This document shows, piece after piece, positions 8,118 through 15,688 of a stretch of DNA of 33,210 nucleotides. Position 1 is the first letter of the stretch; each line of letters begins with the position of its first letter. A program made the translations under genes and the position numbers. The notes under the pieces are model-generated. The model was not told the DNA's origin, searched no databases, and saw only the letters and a program-made list of their open reading frames with translations. This DNA comes from Acidimicrobiia bacterium. Lineage in GTDB: Bacteria; Actinomycetota; Acidimicrobiia; Acidimicrobiales; SZUA-35. The DNA lies in contig QIKW01000155.1 of assembly GCA_003231975.1 (NCBI GenBank), positions 1 to 33,210 of the forward strand, in the 5' to 3' direction.

Positions 8118-10111
8118 GAAGAAGCTCCAACCAATTCATGATCATCCCCATCCGAACCCTCGGGTTCGTGATCGTCGCCGTCGTGATGGCCTTCAACGTC
8201 GGGGTCATCTGCTGGCTCGAGGGCCCAGCCGAACAAGGCAACCATCATCAAAACGATGCCTGGAATAGTCAGCCACAGGGTGAAGATCACGCCGTAGCCG
8301 ATCACCGGCAAGCTGAACGCCAGGACTATTGGCCAATACGAAGGCGCTGGCAGGTGAACGCCTTCAGCGTTACCGGGCTGGGCCAGCTCGGCTCCGGTTG
8401 CCACCCGCTTGAGACGATGGTTCTCGTCTTCAACGAACTTGCGGTGCCAGAAATCATCGAGGTCGGTGACGACGGGGGTGTAGTCGAAGTTGTGCTCGGG
8501 GGTTGGGCTTTGCACCGACCACTCGAGCGTGCGGGCATCCCAAGGATCGGGGCCCGGATCGGGTCGACCTGCGGCCTTCCACCGGTTGTAGGAGATGAAG
8601 GCGTTGACCAGAACCCAGAGTGTTGAGATCGCCAGAATGAACGAGCCAATAGTGGCGACCATGTTCCAGGTGTTGAAACCCATTGCGTCGTCGTAGGCGT
8701 ACATTCGGCGCGGCATTCCCTGCAACCCCAGAATGTGCATTGGCCCAAACGTGAGGTTGAATCCAAGCACCATCCCCCAGAAGTTGAACTTGCCATGGGC
8801 CTCGTTGAGCTTGTAGCCAAACACCTTTGGCCACCAGAAGTAGAAACCGGCAATGAAACCGAACAGCGCCCCACCAAACAGCACGTAGTGGAAGTGGGCC
8901 ACGATGTAGTAGGTGTCTGTTTGCTGGGTGTCCCAAGGGGCAATGGCGTGGGACACCCCGGACAAACCACCGATGGTGAACTGGGTGACCAGGCCAATGG
9001 AAAACAGCATGGCGGTATTGAGGGTGAGTCTGCCGCCCCACAAGGTTGCCAGCCAGTTCAAGACTTTCACCCCGGTTGGCACCGCAATGAACATGGTTGC
9101 GAAGGCAAAACCGGAAACCGTGAGCGGTCCAAGCCCGGAAACGAACATGTGGTGGGCCCACACGCCCCAGCCCATGAATCCAATGGCGATGCCCGAAAAC
9201 ACCATAAACGGATACCCAAAGAGCGGTTTGCGAGCGAACGCGGGTATCACCTCGGACACAATTCCGAACGCCGGCAGGATCATCAAGTAGACCTCGGGAT
9301 GACCAAAGATCCAGAAGAGGTGCTGCCAGAGCAGCGGGTCAGCTCCCAGTTTGACATCAAAGAAGCTGGCACCGAAATTGCGATCCATCAGCAGAAGAAC
9401 CTGGGCCACGGTGAGGACCGGGATGGCGAACAGCAAAAGGAACTGGGTGACCAGGGTCATCCACACAAATACCGGCATACGCATCAGGGTCATGCCGGGG
9501 GCTCGCATGTTGAGCACCGTTGTGATCAGATTCACTGCTCCGGTGAGGGACCCTATGCCTGCAATCATCAGGCCCATGTTCCAGAAATCGATGCCAGTTG
9601 ACGGTGAGTAGATGATGCCGTTGTTCGGTGCGTAGTTGAACCAGCCACCGTCGGCTCCGCCACCAAGGAACCAACTGGTGTTGAGCATCAGGCCGCCTGC
9701 CAAGAACACCCAGAAACTGAACGCGTTGATCCGGGGGAAGGCTACGTCTCGGGCCCCAACCTGAAGCGGCATCAGATAGTTGGCGAAAGCGGCACCTATT
9801 GGCATGACAACCAGGAAAACCATCACGGTTCCATGCATCGTGAAGATCCGGTTGTAGGCGTCGGCCGACAAGAACGTGTTGTTCGGTGTCGCCAACTGGA
9901 TGCGTATCAGCAAAGCGGCCAGGCCACCGATCAAAAGGAAGAACATGGCAGCACTGCCATACATGATTCCGATCTTCTTATGGTCAACGGTGGTTAGCCA
10001 ATTCTTGAGCCCCGTTTGGTTTCGGGGCCTGGTGAACACGCCAAGTGGGCGTTCCACCGCGGGGTCATCTCCTGACGGTAAGGCCAGGGTTTCGTTTTCG
10101 ATGATCGCCAT
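8114..10111 (-). CDS. ctaD: Cytochrome c oxidase subunit I, with C-terminal two-helix extension
   Basis: This is the catalytic subunit of an aa3/caa3 oxidase, reducing O2 to water and pumping protons; 665 residues. All ligands are present: H93 and H408 (heme a), H406 (heme a3), H271, H320 and H321 (CuB), Y275 and E273 in WIFGHPEVY, and D122 at the mouth of the D channel. After the usual 12 helices and the DPWDARTLEWSVQSPTP signature (about 522-538) there are two more helices at about 592-632, then a His/Asp-rich tail. That makes it some 100 residues longer than a typical CtaD. The ATG at 10111 follows the ctaC stop by 19 bp with a GGAG site; an in-frame upstream start would overlap ctaC. Confidence 0.96.
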   Translation of the reverse strand: MAIIENETLALPSGDDPAVERPLGVFTRPRNQTGLKNWLTTVDHKKIGIMYGSAAMFFLLIGGLAALLIRIQLATPNNTFLSADAYNRIFTMHGTVMVFLVVMPIGAAFANYLMPLQVGARDVAFPRINAFSFWVFLAGGLMLNTSWFLGGGADGGWFNYAPNNGIIYSPSTGIDFWNMGLMIAGIGSLTGAVNLITTVLNMRAPGMTLMRMPVFVWMTLVTQFLLLFAIPVLTVAQVLLLMDRNFGASFFDVKLGADPLLWQHLFWIFGHPEVYLMILPAFGIVSEVIPAFARKPLFGYPFMVFSGIAIGFMGWGVWAHHMFVSGLGPLTVSGFAFATMFIAVPTGVKVLNWLATLWGGRLTLNTAMLFSIGLVTQFTIGGLSGVSHAIAPWDTQQTDTYYIVAHFHYVLFGGALFGFIAGFYFWWPKVFGYKLNEAHGKFNFWGMVLGFNLTFGPMHILGLQGMPRRMYAYDDAMGFNTWNMVATIGSFILAISTLWVLVNAFISYNRWKAAGRPDPGPDPWDARTLEWSVQSPTPEHNFDYTPVVTDLDDFWHRKFVEDENHRLKRVATGAELAQPGNAEGVHLPAPSYWPIVLAFSLPVIGYGVIFTLWLTIPGIVLMMVALFGWALEPADDPDVEGHHDGDDHEPEGSDGDDHELVGASS

Positions 10112-10130
10112 CGTGTCGGTGGGCTCCTGC

Positions 10131-11453
10131 TTAGTCGAGGGTCGCAAGATATGCGACTAGTGCTTCAAGGTCTTGTTCTGACAACTGAGGGAAGGCGGGC
10201 ATGCCAAGTGAATTGTCTGGGTCCATAGCCTTCTGACTTGGCGCGTCCTTGATCCACCGTTTCAGAGCGGCGTCATTGAAACGGAGGCTGCCGTCAAGAT
10301 CCAGATATCCCTCGCCATCGCCGCCAACCTCTTCCAGGAGGTTGTCGTCGTCGGGGTCAACCTCGACGTACTGGCTGTAGGTCGCACCGGCGAATACCGC
10401 CCGTGAGGCAAAGTTGGTGAGGTCTGGGGCCGCTCCAGAGGCCAACTCGTCTGCGGTGAAGTCCTTGGCGTAGGTGAAGGCCACCCCATCAGGGTCATTC
10501 GGATCTTCGTTCACAATGTGGCAGGAAGCGCACAACGCCTGGAAAAGGGCTCGACCGTTGGCAGCTAAGGCCTCTTCTTCGCCGCCGGTGGCGGAGGGAA
10601 TATCAGCCGGTTCGGACTGATCGGCCAGCCACTGGGCGAAGTCGTCGGGCTCCAAGGCGACCACGCTCATGCGCATCCCGGCGTGGGAAAGACCGCAGAA
10701 TTCGGTGCACCAGCCCGTGTATTCGCCAACATCGGGCGACTCGATCGACCAGGTGTTCATTCTTCCCGGCACAGCATCGCGTTTGCCGTTAAGCCTTGGA
10801 ATCCAGAAGGAGTGGATCACGTCACGTGAGGTGATCACCAGATCAATCTGCTCGCCCGTTGGAATCACTAGTTGGTTAGGAACTGCGAGGTCGTCGTCGT
10901 CGAGCGCAATGTCGAGGGGCCATTCAACGTCGTCGAGGTCGCCGCCCTCGCCGTTTGGTCCATAGATCTCGCCATCCCCGTCGGCGTCTTCAAAGAAGCC
11001 GTCTCCGTCGATGTCGTAGCGGTACTCCCACCACCACTGGTTGCCAATGACCATTACGTCAAGCTCGCCGGGTTCGTTCTTCTCTTCGAGGTCCCAGATC
11101 AGCACGATGGTTGGAATGGTGATTGCCAGCAGGATCAGTGCGGGTACAGCGGTCCACGTCCACTCGAGTTTCGGGTTTCCGTGAACCTGTTCTGGCAAGT
11201 CATCGGGGTCATAATCTTCCGGCTTCACCCGGTTCTTGATAGCTAGGCCTATGCCTCCGCCAACCACCAGGACGAAGACCACGCCCATGATGGGCCAAAT
11301 CCACAGGGCTAGGTTGTTGATGGCTTCGGCTTTGGGACCGCGTGGCTCGAACGTATTGAGCGGCTTGTCCTCGGCGCACGCTGAAAGCAGCACCGCCACA
11401 GCGCCGACGAGGAGACCCGTTCGGGCCAGGCGGCGTTTGGGAAACTTTCTCAA
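10131..11453 (-). CDS. ctaC: Cytochrome c oxidase subunit II fused to cytochrome c
   Basis: This 440-residue lipoprotein passes electrons from cytochrome c to subunit I. In order: a signal peptide with lipobox LLSAC (C26), two helices (about 48-72 and 101-120), QWWWEYRYD, a CuA site (H214, C249, C253, H257, M260), and a cytochrome c domain with CASCH (308-312) and a Met ligand in GMPAFP (M418), as in caa3 oxidases. Two acidic insertions are unusual: residues 147-190, with an EF-hand-like loop DIDGDGFFEDAD, and residues about 362-390 inside the cytochrome c domain. The start is TTG, overlapping the upstream stop (TTGA). Confidence 0.95.
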   Translation of the reverse strand: MRKFPKRRLARTGLLVGAVAVLLSACAEDKPLNTFEPRGPKAEAINNLALWIWPIMGVVFVLVVGGGIGLAIKNRVKPEDYDPDDLPEQVHGNPKLEWTWTAVPALILLAITIPTIVLIWDLEEKNEPGELDVMVIGNQWWWEYRYDIDGDGFFEDADGDGEIYGPNGEGGDLDDVEWPLDIALDDDDLAVPNQLVIPTGEQIDLVITSRDVIHSFWIPRLNGKRDAVPGRMNTWSIESPDVGEYTGWCTEFCGLSHAGMRMSVVALEPDDFAQWLADQSEPADIPSATGGEEEALAANGRALFQALCASCHIVNEDPNDPDGVAFTYAKDFTADELASGAAPDLTNFASRAVFAGATYSQYVEVDPDDDNLLEEVGGDGEGYLDLDGSLRFNDAALKRWIKDAPSQKAMDPDNSLGMPAFPQLSEQDLEALVAYLATLD

Positions 11454-12226
11454 CCCTCTTCTCCTGAACTCTCTGATTCTGGCGGATGTTCTTCAAAGCT
11501 TCTGGGTCCGACTGCGGCGCTAACGATGCCCCCAACCAGTATTACGAAGGCCCCGAATGCAACTATGCCTGCGATCGCGTTCTTTTTCAGGTCAACCTTT
11601 GCCATGAACACAGCACCGGCAAAAACGAAGATGGTGAGAATTGAGCCTGCGACAACCGCTCCCTCCTTGGAAACCGTGAGGAAGATTCGTGAAACTGCCA
11701 CCGCTACTACCGTTATGGCCAACATGCTGAGCATCGGAATCTCGATCGGCCCAAGCATCCGGGACCGAACGACCTGGTTTACGCCGTGGTCGCCGGTTGC
11801 CCGATCGGACCAGGCCAGAATTGCCCACATCACCGCAACCACGGCCAAAACTCCGATGCCAAGGGCGAAGAACACTTTCGACAACGCAAGCCCAATAACT
11901 AATGCTGCCACACCAAAAGCCGTTATTGGCCCCCAGTACGAAACACCCGATGGCGGCCTGACGGCCGGAACCAAGGCAACCCCGGCCCGGGCGGCCATTG
12001 TTTCAGCATCTCCATCTCGAACCAATACCGATACCAAGCCCAGAACAAACAAGGCAACCATGGCAAAGGCCAGCACGGTGTAGCCCAAGTGGTCCCCGAC
12101 ACCACCTTTGTAGCCGGCGCTGACTACACCGACCGGCCCACCGCCGGTGACAAGGCCATAGACCACAGCGCCCAGCAGCGCGCCGGTCATCAGACCGAAG
12201 AAGAACTTGGAACCCCAGGTGAACAT
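11450..12226 (-). CDS. Membrane protein with CtaF-like N-terminal half
   Basis: This 258-residue protein has about seven helices and lies between the subunit III relative and ctaC. Its first 140 residues follow the layout of actinobacterial subunit IV (CtaF): a first helix with KFFF...VVYGLVTGG, a second helix, then a hydrophilic loop leading to SYWGPITAFGVAALVIGLAL, comparable to the SWWP-type start of the last two CtaF helices. The C-terminal half (about 155-240) adds three more helices that I do not recognise, then an acidic tail (PPESESSGEEG). The CtaF likeness is from memory of the mycobacterial protein and needs a profile search. The position strongly suggests an oxidase subunit or assembly factor. 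Confidence 0.65.
   Translation of the reverse strand: MFTWGSKFFFGLMTGALLGAVVYGLVTGGGPVGVVSAGYKGGVGDHLGYTVLAFAMVALFVLGLVSVLVRDGDAETMAARAGVALVPAVRPPSGVSYWGPITAFGVAALVIGLALSKVFFALGIGVLAVVAVMWAILAWSDRATGDHGVNQVVRSRMLGPIEIPMLSMLAITVVAVAVSRIFLTVSKEGAVVAGSILTIFVFAGAVFMAKVDLKKNAIAGIVAFGAFVILVGGIVSAAVGPRSFEEHPPESESSGEEG
11461..11465 (-). promoter_or_regulatory. Ribosome binding site fixing the ctaC TTG start
   Basis: Reading the minus strand, AGGAG lies seven bases before the TTG at 11453-11451. The TTG begins the lipoprotein signal peptide of CtaC and overlaps the stop of the preceding gene, so this site decides an otherwise rare start codon. Confidence 0.7.
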
Positions 12227-12236
12227 CGATGCAGAC

Positions 12237-12848
12237 CTACTTGGTGATGTAGACGGCGTACCAGACAGCCATATAGAGGGCGACCGTTACGTACCAGAAC
12301 AGGGCGGCCCCATACACGCCCTCGCGATCTTTAGAGCCGTAGTTGCCAGCAAGGGTGCGGAGAGCTATGACGCCAACGTAGAGCATCGCAGCTCCAACAA
12401 TGGCCAGATGGGTTCCGATGACCGCATAGATCAGCGGGGCCTTCGAATCGTCGGCCGCCCCAAGATCCATCAAGCTGAGAAGGAATGCGGTTTGGGCGAT
12501 GTAGGCCACGCCCATGACAAGCACAAGACCAAGGGCAATGTAGGTGTTCGGACGATCATCACGACCAATTGATCCAACGGCCCAGACCATGATCAGAATG
12601 GAGAGCACCAAGGTAACGGCCATCATGTTGGGTTGTGTGAGCGGGATCACCACCCCGCTTGGCAGCCATTGCTCGCCGGTGGCGATTACGTCGGCCCGGG
12701 TTTTCAGGTAGATGCCAAGCAGCCCGGACATCAGCATGATGGTGGCGGCAGATGCCAGCGCTGTGCCGATCAGTAGGAGCCTGGGGCGGGCCGGAGGAGC
12801 GGCCGTGAGCTGCGCCGGGATGGTCTCGCGGACAGATATAGCGGTCAT
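12237..12848 (-). CDS. Divergent heme-copper oxidase subunit III-like protein
   Basis: This 203-residue protein has five helices and lines up with the last five helices of CtaE from this operon. LLLIGTALASAATIMLMSGL aligns with the MWLFLGSECLLFGALI helix, QPNMMAVTLVLSILIMVWAV with helix 2, GTHLAIVGAAMLYVGVIAL with GFHGIHVTGGILML, and ALFWYVTVALYMAVWYAVYI with LYWHFVDIVWVLIF. The family's conserved Glu, His and Asp residues are lost: GSE becomes GTA, and YWHFVD becomes FWYVTV. Its ATG overlaps the stop of the upstream subunit I relative (ATGA), so the pair is coupled. It probably partners that protein rather than CtaD, but this is inference. Confidence 0.78.
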   Translation of the reverse strand: MTAISVRETIPAQLTAAPPARPRLLLIGTALASAATIMLMSGLLGIYLKTRADVIATGEQWLPSGVVIPLTQPNMMAVTLVLSILIMVWAVGSIGRDDRPNTYIALGLVLVMGVAYIAQTAFLLSLMDLGAADDSKAPLIYAVIGTHLAIVGAAMLYVGVIALRTLAGNYGSKDREGVYGAALFWYVTVALYMAVWYAVYITK

Positions 12849-14545
12849 AGTTGTGCCTCAGAGTTGCCAGCAAGAGGGGTTGGCGACGAAACGATGGGCG
12901 GCTCTTCGAAGTTGCCCGCAATGGGTGGCGAAGCGGTTGCCCACTCAAGTGTGAGTCCTCGCCATGGCTCGGCCGAGGAACCGACCCGACCGGCAACAGC
13001 GGCAAGGAGATTTAGGAGTAGGAGGCCCACCGCGATTGCCATGAGGCCCGCACCGATCACGCTGAGCACGTTAAGGATCTCGACACCAGATTGGGGTGCG
13101 CTGTCAAGTTCTGGAAGCGCCGGCTGATCGAGGAAGGCAGCAACGATGTTGGCCGCTCCCCACAAAACCGCGCCTCCGGCAACAGCAATCGTTGCCAGCA
13201 AACCAACACGATTATCCAGGGAACGACCAAAGATCTTGATCGCCCAGTGATGTATTCCGCTGATGATCGCAAGGATCACCGAGCCGAGGACCAATGCTCG
13301 AATTCCCTCATGAAACGAAGTACCGAACAGATCGAAAGAGTAGTCGATTCGGTCTCCGCTCAACTCTTCGATGAAACCCAGAAACGGGTCTACGAGGCCA
13401 AGCAGCGCGGCCAAGCTGCCTGCCAGCAAAAGCAAGCCGGACGCCAGAGCCGCCACAAGCGGAGTGGTGAGCTTGGCTCTGCCTTTTCCGAGGCTGGGCC
13501 CCGCTAGCGCCAGAACCAGAATTACCGGCACAACTGCGAACAGGGTTGCGGCCACCAACAACGCGTTGTCGAAGGCAATTGGGCGGCCCCGCCAGGCGAA
13601 ACTGAGCATTTCTGCTCCGTAGGCGACGAACCCGTAGAGCGCCAGCACGGCCAAAATGACCTTGTGAGACCGGGCCGTGCGTTTGGTGTGAACTGAAATG
13701 ACATCAACCAGCATTCCGAGAGCAGGCACGGCGATCCAGTAAATCGCCGGGACAAGATTTACCGAGTTGGCGATTGACACCAAGACTGTGCGGTCGGCCT
13801 GGGTTGGCAGGAAGCCGTACTTGGTGTCGAGGTAGGCAAGAACCAGTTCGGCCAGAAGGACCGGAAGAGCCAAAAGGCTGCCAATCGCAAAAACGAAGAA
13901 GCCCCAGGTGGTTGCCGGCACATCTTCCAAGGACATTCCGGTGGCTCTGGCTCCAAGCACGGTGGTGGCCACACAAATCAAGGCCCACAGAAGGCTGACC
14001 ACCACCACGCCGAGGGCGAGGATCCAGAGGATCACATAGTCGAACCGACCCCCTCCAGGCCCGCCATTCATGATGTACGACAGGATCAGAATGCCAGACC
14101 CGACCAGCCATGACCAGAAAGCCGCAGCAGCTCCCCTGGCAAAAGCGATGCTCGCTGCGCCAACTTGCAGCGGAACCAGAAAGGTGGCGATTCCCACCAG
14201 AATTGGAACGATCCCTCCAAACAGGGTGAGGTCACGGCCGATCGACCAGATCTGGGTGAGCTGGTCTTGGTCTTTGGCAATGGCAAAGGAATCCAGGTCG
14301 ACCAGCTCGAGCTGCGCCACTAACGACATGACGATCCCGGCTGTGAGGAACAGTGAGCCAAACCCGATCCAGAGCCGTCCAATGGTCTTGTGGTCGCCGC
14401 TGCCAAGAACTGCGTCGATCGAGTTTGCTGGAGCGGCAGTGGTGGCGGACACCAAACCCGATGACTGTTCAGAGTCTGTCGGATCAGCTCCCGACGGATC
14501 TGAATCTGGGCGGGTTTCTGGCGATGCCGTTTCTGTCAATGCCAT
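12845..14545 (-). CDS. Ligand-less cytochrome oxidase subunit I paralogue
   Basis: An intact 566-residue protein with about 12 helices, homologous to CtaD of the same operon. GDHKTIGRLW matches VDHKKIGIMY, FLVPLQVGA matches YLMPLQVGA, VPALGMLVDVI matches LPAFGIVSEVI, and the C-terminal EPWRGLTLEWATASPP matches DPWDARTLEWSVQSPT. Aligned residue by residue, the metal ligands are gone: H93 to G103, H271 to V265, H320/H321 to L314/S315, H406/H408 to G414/R416. E273 becomes A267 and D122 becomes S132; the active-site tyrosine (Y269) remains. It cannot bind heme a, heme a3 or CuB in the usual way. It is the first gene of the oxidase operon, with an AAGG site before its ATG. A structural or assembly role is inferred. 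Confidence 0.85.
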   Translation of the reverse strand: MALTETASPETRPDSDPSGADPTDSEQSSGLVSATTAAPANSIDAVLGSGDHKTIGRLWIGFGSLFLTAGIVMSLVAQLELVDLDSFAIAKDQDQLTQIWSIGRDLTLFGGIVPILVGIATFLVPLQVGAASIAFARGAAAAFWSWLVGSGILILSYIMNGGPGGGRFDYVILWILALGVVVVSLLWALICVATTVLGARATGMSLEDVPATTWGFFVFAIGSLLALPVLLAELVLAYLDTKYGFLPTQADRTVLVSIANSVNLVPAIYWIAVPALGMLVDVISVHTKRTARSHKVILAVLALYGFVAYGAEMLSFAWRGRPIAFDNALLVAATLFAVVPVILVLALAGPSLGKGRAKLTTPLVAALASGLLLLAGSLAALLGLVDPFLGFIEELSGDRIDYSFDLFGTSFHEGIRALVLGSVILAIISGIHHWAIKIFGRSLDNRVGLLATIAVAGGAVLWGAANIVAAFLDQPALPELDSAPQSGVEILNVLSVIGAGLMAIAVGLLLLNLLAAVAGRVGSSAEPWRGLTLEWATASPPIAGNFEEPPIVSSPTPLAGNSEAQL

Positions 14546-14623
14546 TGATGCCTTGACCTCATGGGCGGGATTCGTGGGGCGGGCGGGGAAGGAATTTGTG
14601 TTGCACTAAGGACAGCACAACAA

Positions 14624-14648
14624 GCGGCAGCTTCTTGGGCTGCGCCGC
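14624..14648 (-). terminator. Possible ctaB terminator hairpin
   Basis: GCGGCAGC (14624-14631) can pair with GCTGCGCCGC (14639-14648) with a two-base bulge. On the minus strand it lies 35 bp past the ctaB stop and is followed by a T-rich TTGTTGT. The remaining 138-bp gap up to the oxidase operon presumably holds that operon's promoter, which I could not place. Confidence 0.35.
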
Positions 14649-14683
14649 CGTACTGTAACCGGCTGCTGCGAAGGAATGAAATA

Positions 14684-15589
14684 TCAGGTCCCCCATCCGA
14701 TTAGTTGATCCACCGCGACAGCTCCGAACAGCAGCGTGAGGTGGGTGATCGAGAAGCCGAAGTAGCGAATGGCCAGAGCCTCCAGCCGGATCGGATCGGT
14801 TTCTCGAACAAGCTGCAGGGCACCGCCTGAGAACATGGCCCCAACAACGATTGCGACCCCCAGGTAGATCCAGCCGGTATCGGCCACGGGCCAAAGAGCC
14901 AGGCTGACGGCCCAAACCACCAGGGAATAGACCAGCATTTGGGTAGCAGTGCGGCGCTGGCCGTGGACCACGGGAAACATCGGCACGCCTGCCGCCGCGT
15001 AGTCGTCTTTGTACCGGATGGCCAAAGCCCAAAAATGGGGCGGGGTCCAGAAAAAGACAACGCCGAACAACAAGATGGCGGGCCACTGAACCGAGTTGGT
15101 AACAGCTGACCACCCAATCAAAACCGGCATCGCCCCCGCAGCCCCGCCTATAACAATGTTCTGGGTGGAGGTTCGCTTCAGCCATATTGTGTAGACGAAG
15201 ACGTAGAAAAGCGTTGCCGCGATGGCCAGCAGAGCCGAAAGCGGGTTGACCAGGCTCCATAGCCACACAAAGGCAACCACTTCCAGTCCAATGGCAAACA
15301 CCAACGCCTCGATTGGCTGAATCTCGCCGGTGACCAGGGGCCTGTTCCTGGTGCGCTCCATCTGGGCATCGATGTCACGATCGACGACCATGTTCAGGGC
15401 ATTGGCACCGCCAGCGGCCATCGTGCCGCCGACCACGGTTGCCACCATCAACCAAACGGACGGCAGGCCTCGCTGGGCCAGAACCATCGTTGGCACAGTG
15501 CTGACCAAAAGCAGCTCAATGATGCGTGGCTTGGTGAGCGCTATGAACGCACTGGTTCGCGTTCGAGGGGACAAAGCGGTAACAGCCAC
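14684..15589 (-). CDS. ctaB: Protoheme IX farnesyltransferase (heme O synthase)
   Basis: This UbiA-family membrane prenyltransferase adds a farnesyl group to protoheme to make heme O, the precursor of heme A. Motifs are ALTKPRIIELLLVSTVPTM, the Asp-rich NMVVDRDIDAQMERTRNRPL, and the second FFWTPPHFWALAIRYKDDYA loop; eight to nine helices follow. With the GTG at 15589 the protein is 301 residues, normal for the family. The open frame extends to 15712, but that would overlap the divergent ctaA start, so an internal GTG or TTG is more likely; no good ribosome site picks one. It lies upstream of the oxidase operon on the same strand and divergent from ctaA. Confidence 0.93.
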   Translation of the reverse strand: MAVTALSPRTRTSAFIALTKPRIIELLLVSTVPTMVLAQRGLPSVWLMVATVVGGTMAAGGANALNMVVDRDIDAQMERTRNRPLVTGEIQPIEALVFAIGLEVVAFVWLWSLVNPLSALLAIAATLFYVFVYTIWLKRTSTQNIVIGGAAGAMPVLIGWSAVTNSVQWPAILLFGVVFFWTPPHFWALAIRYKDDYAAAGVPMFPVVHGQRRTATQMLVYSLVVWAVSLALWPVADTGWIYLGVAIVVGAMFSGGALQLVRETDPIRLEALAIRYFGFSITHLTLLFGAVAVDQLIGWGT

Positions 15590-15688
15590 TTTCCAGATCG
15601 TAACCAAGGTTCCCGATTGAGGGATGGCCGATTGTGAAAACGTTAACAAGATGACCTCAGCGCCCTCTTTGGGACCTACCGTGGAAGG

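Noticed and set aside
8735-9601. 288-residue open frame on the plus strand opposite ctaD
   Set aside because: It lies entirely antisense to the highly conserved ctaD and its His/Asn/Gly-rich translation resembles no protein; it is a GC-bias shadow.
12845-14545. Reading the divergent subunit I as a cbb3, quinol oxidase or nitric oxide reductase catalytic subunit
   Set aside because: All of these need the same six histidines, none of which is conserved. The C-terminal LTLEW..SPP signature also ties it to A-type CtaD.
12845-14545. Treating the divergent subunit I as a decaying pseudogene
   Set aside because: The frame is intact over 566 codons, hydrophobic helices are preserved, and it is coupled to the next gene by an ATGA overlap.
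14559-15266. 235-residue open frame on the same strand as ctaB in another frame
   Set aside because: It overlaps the well-defined ctaB sequence and has no recognisable domain.
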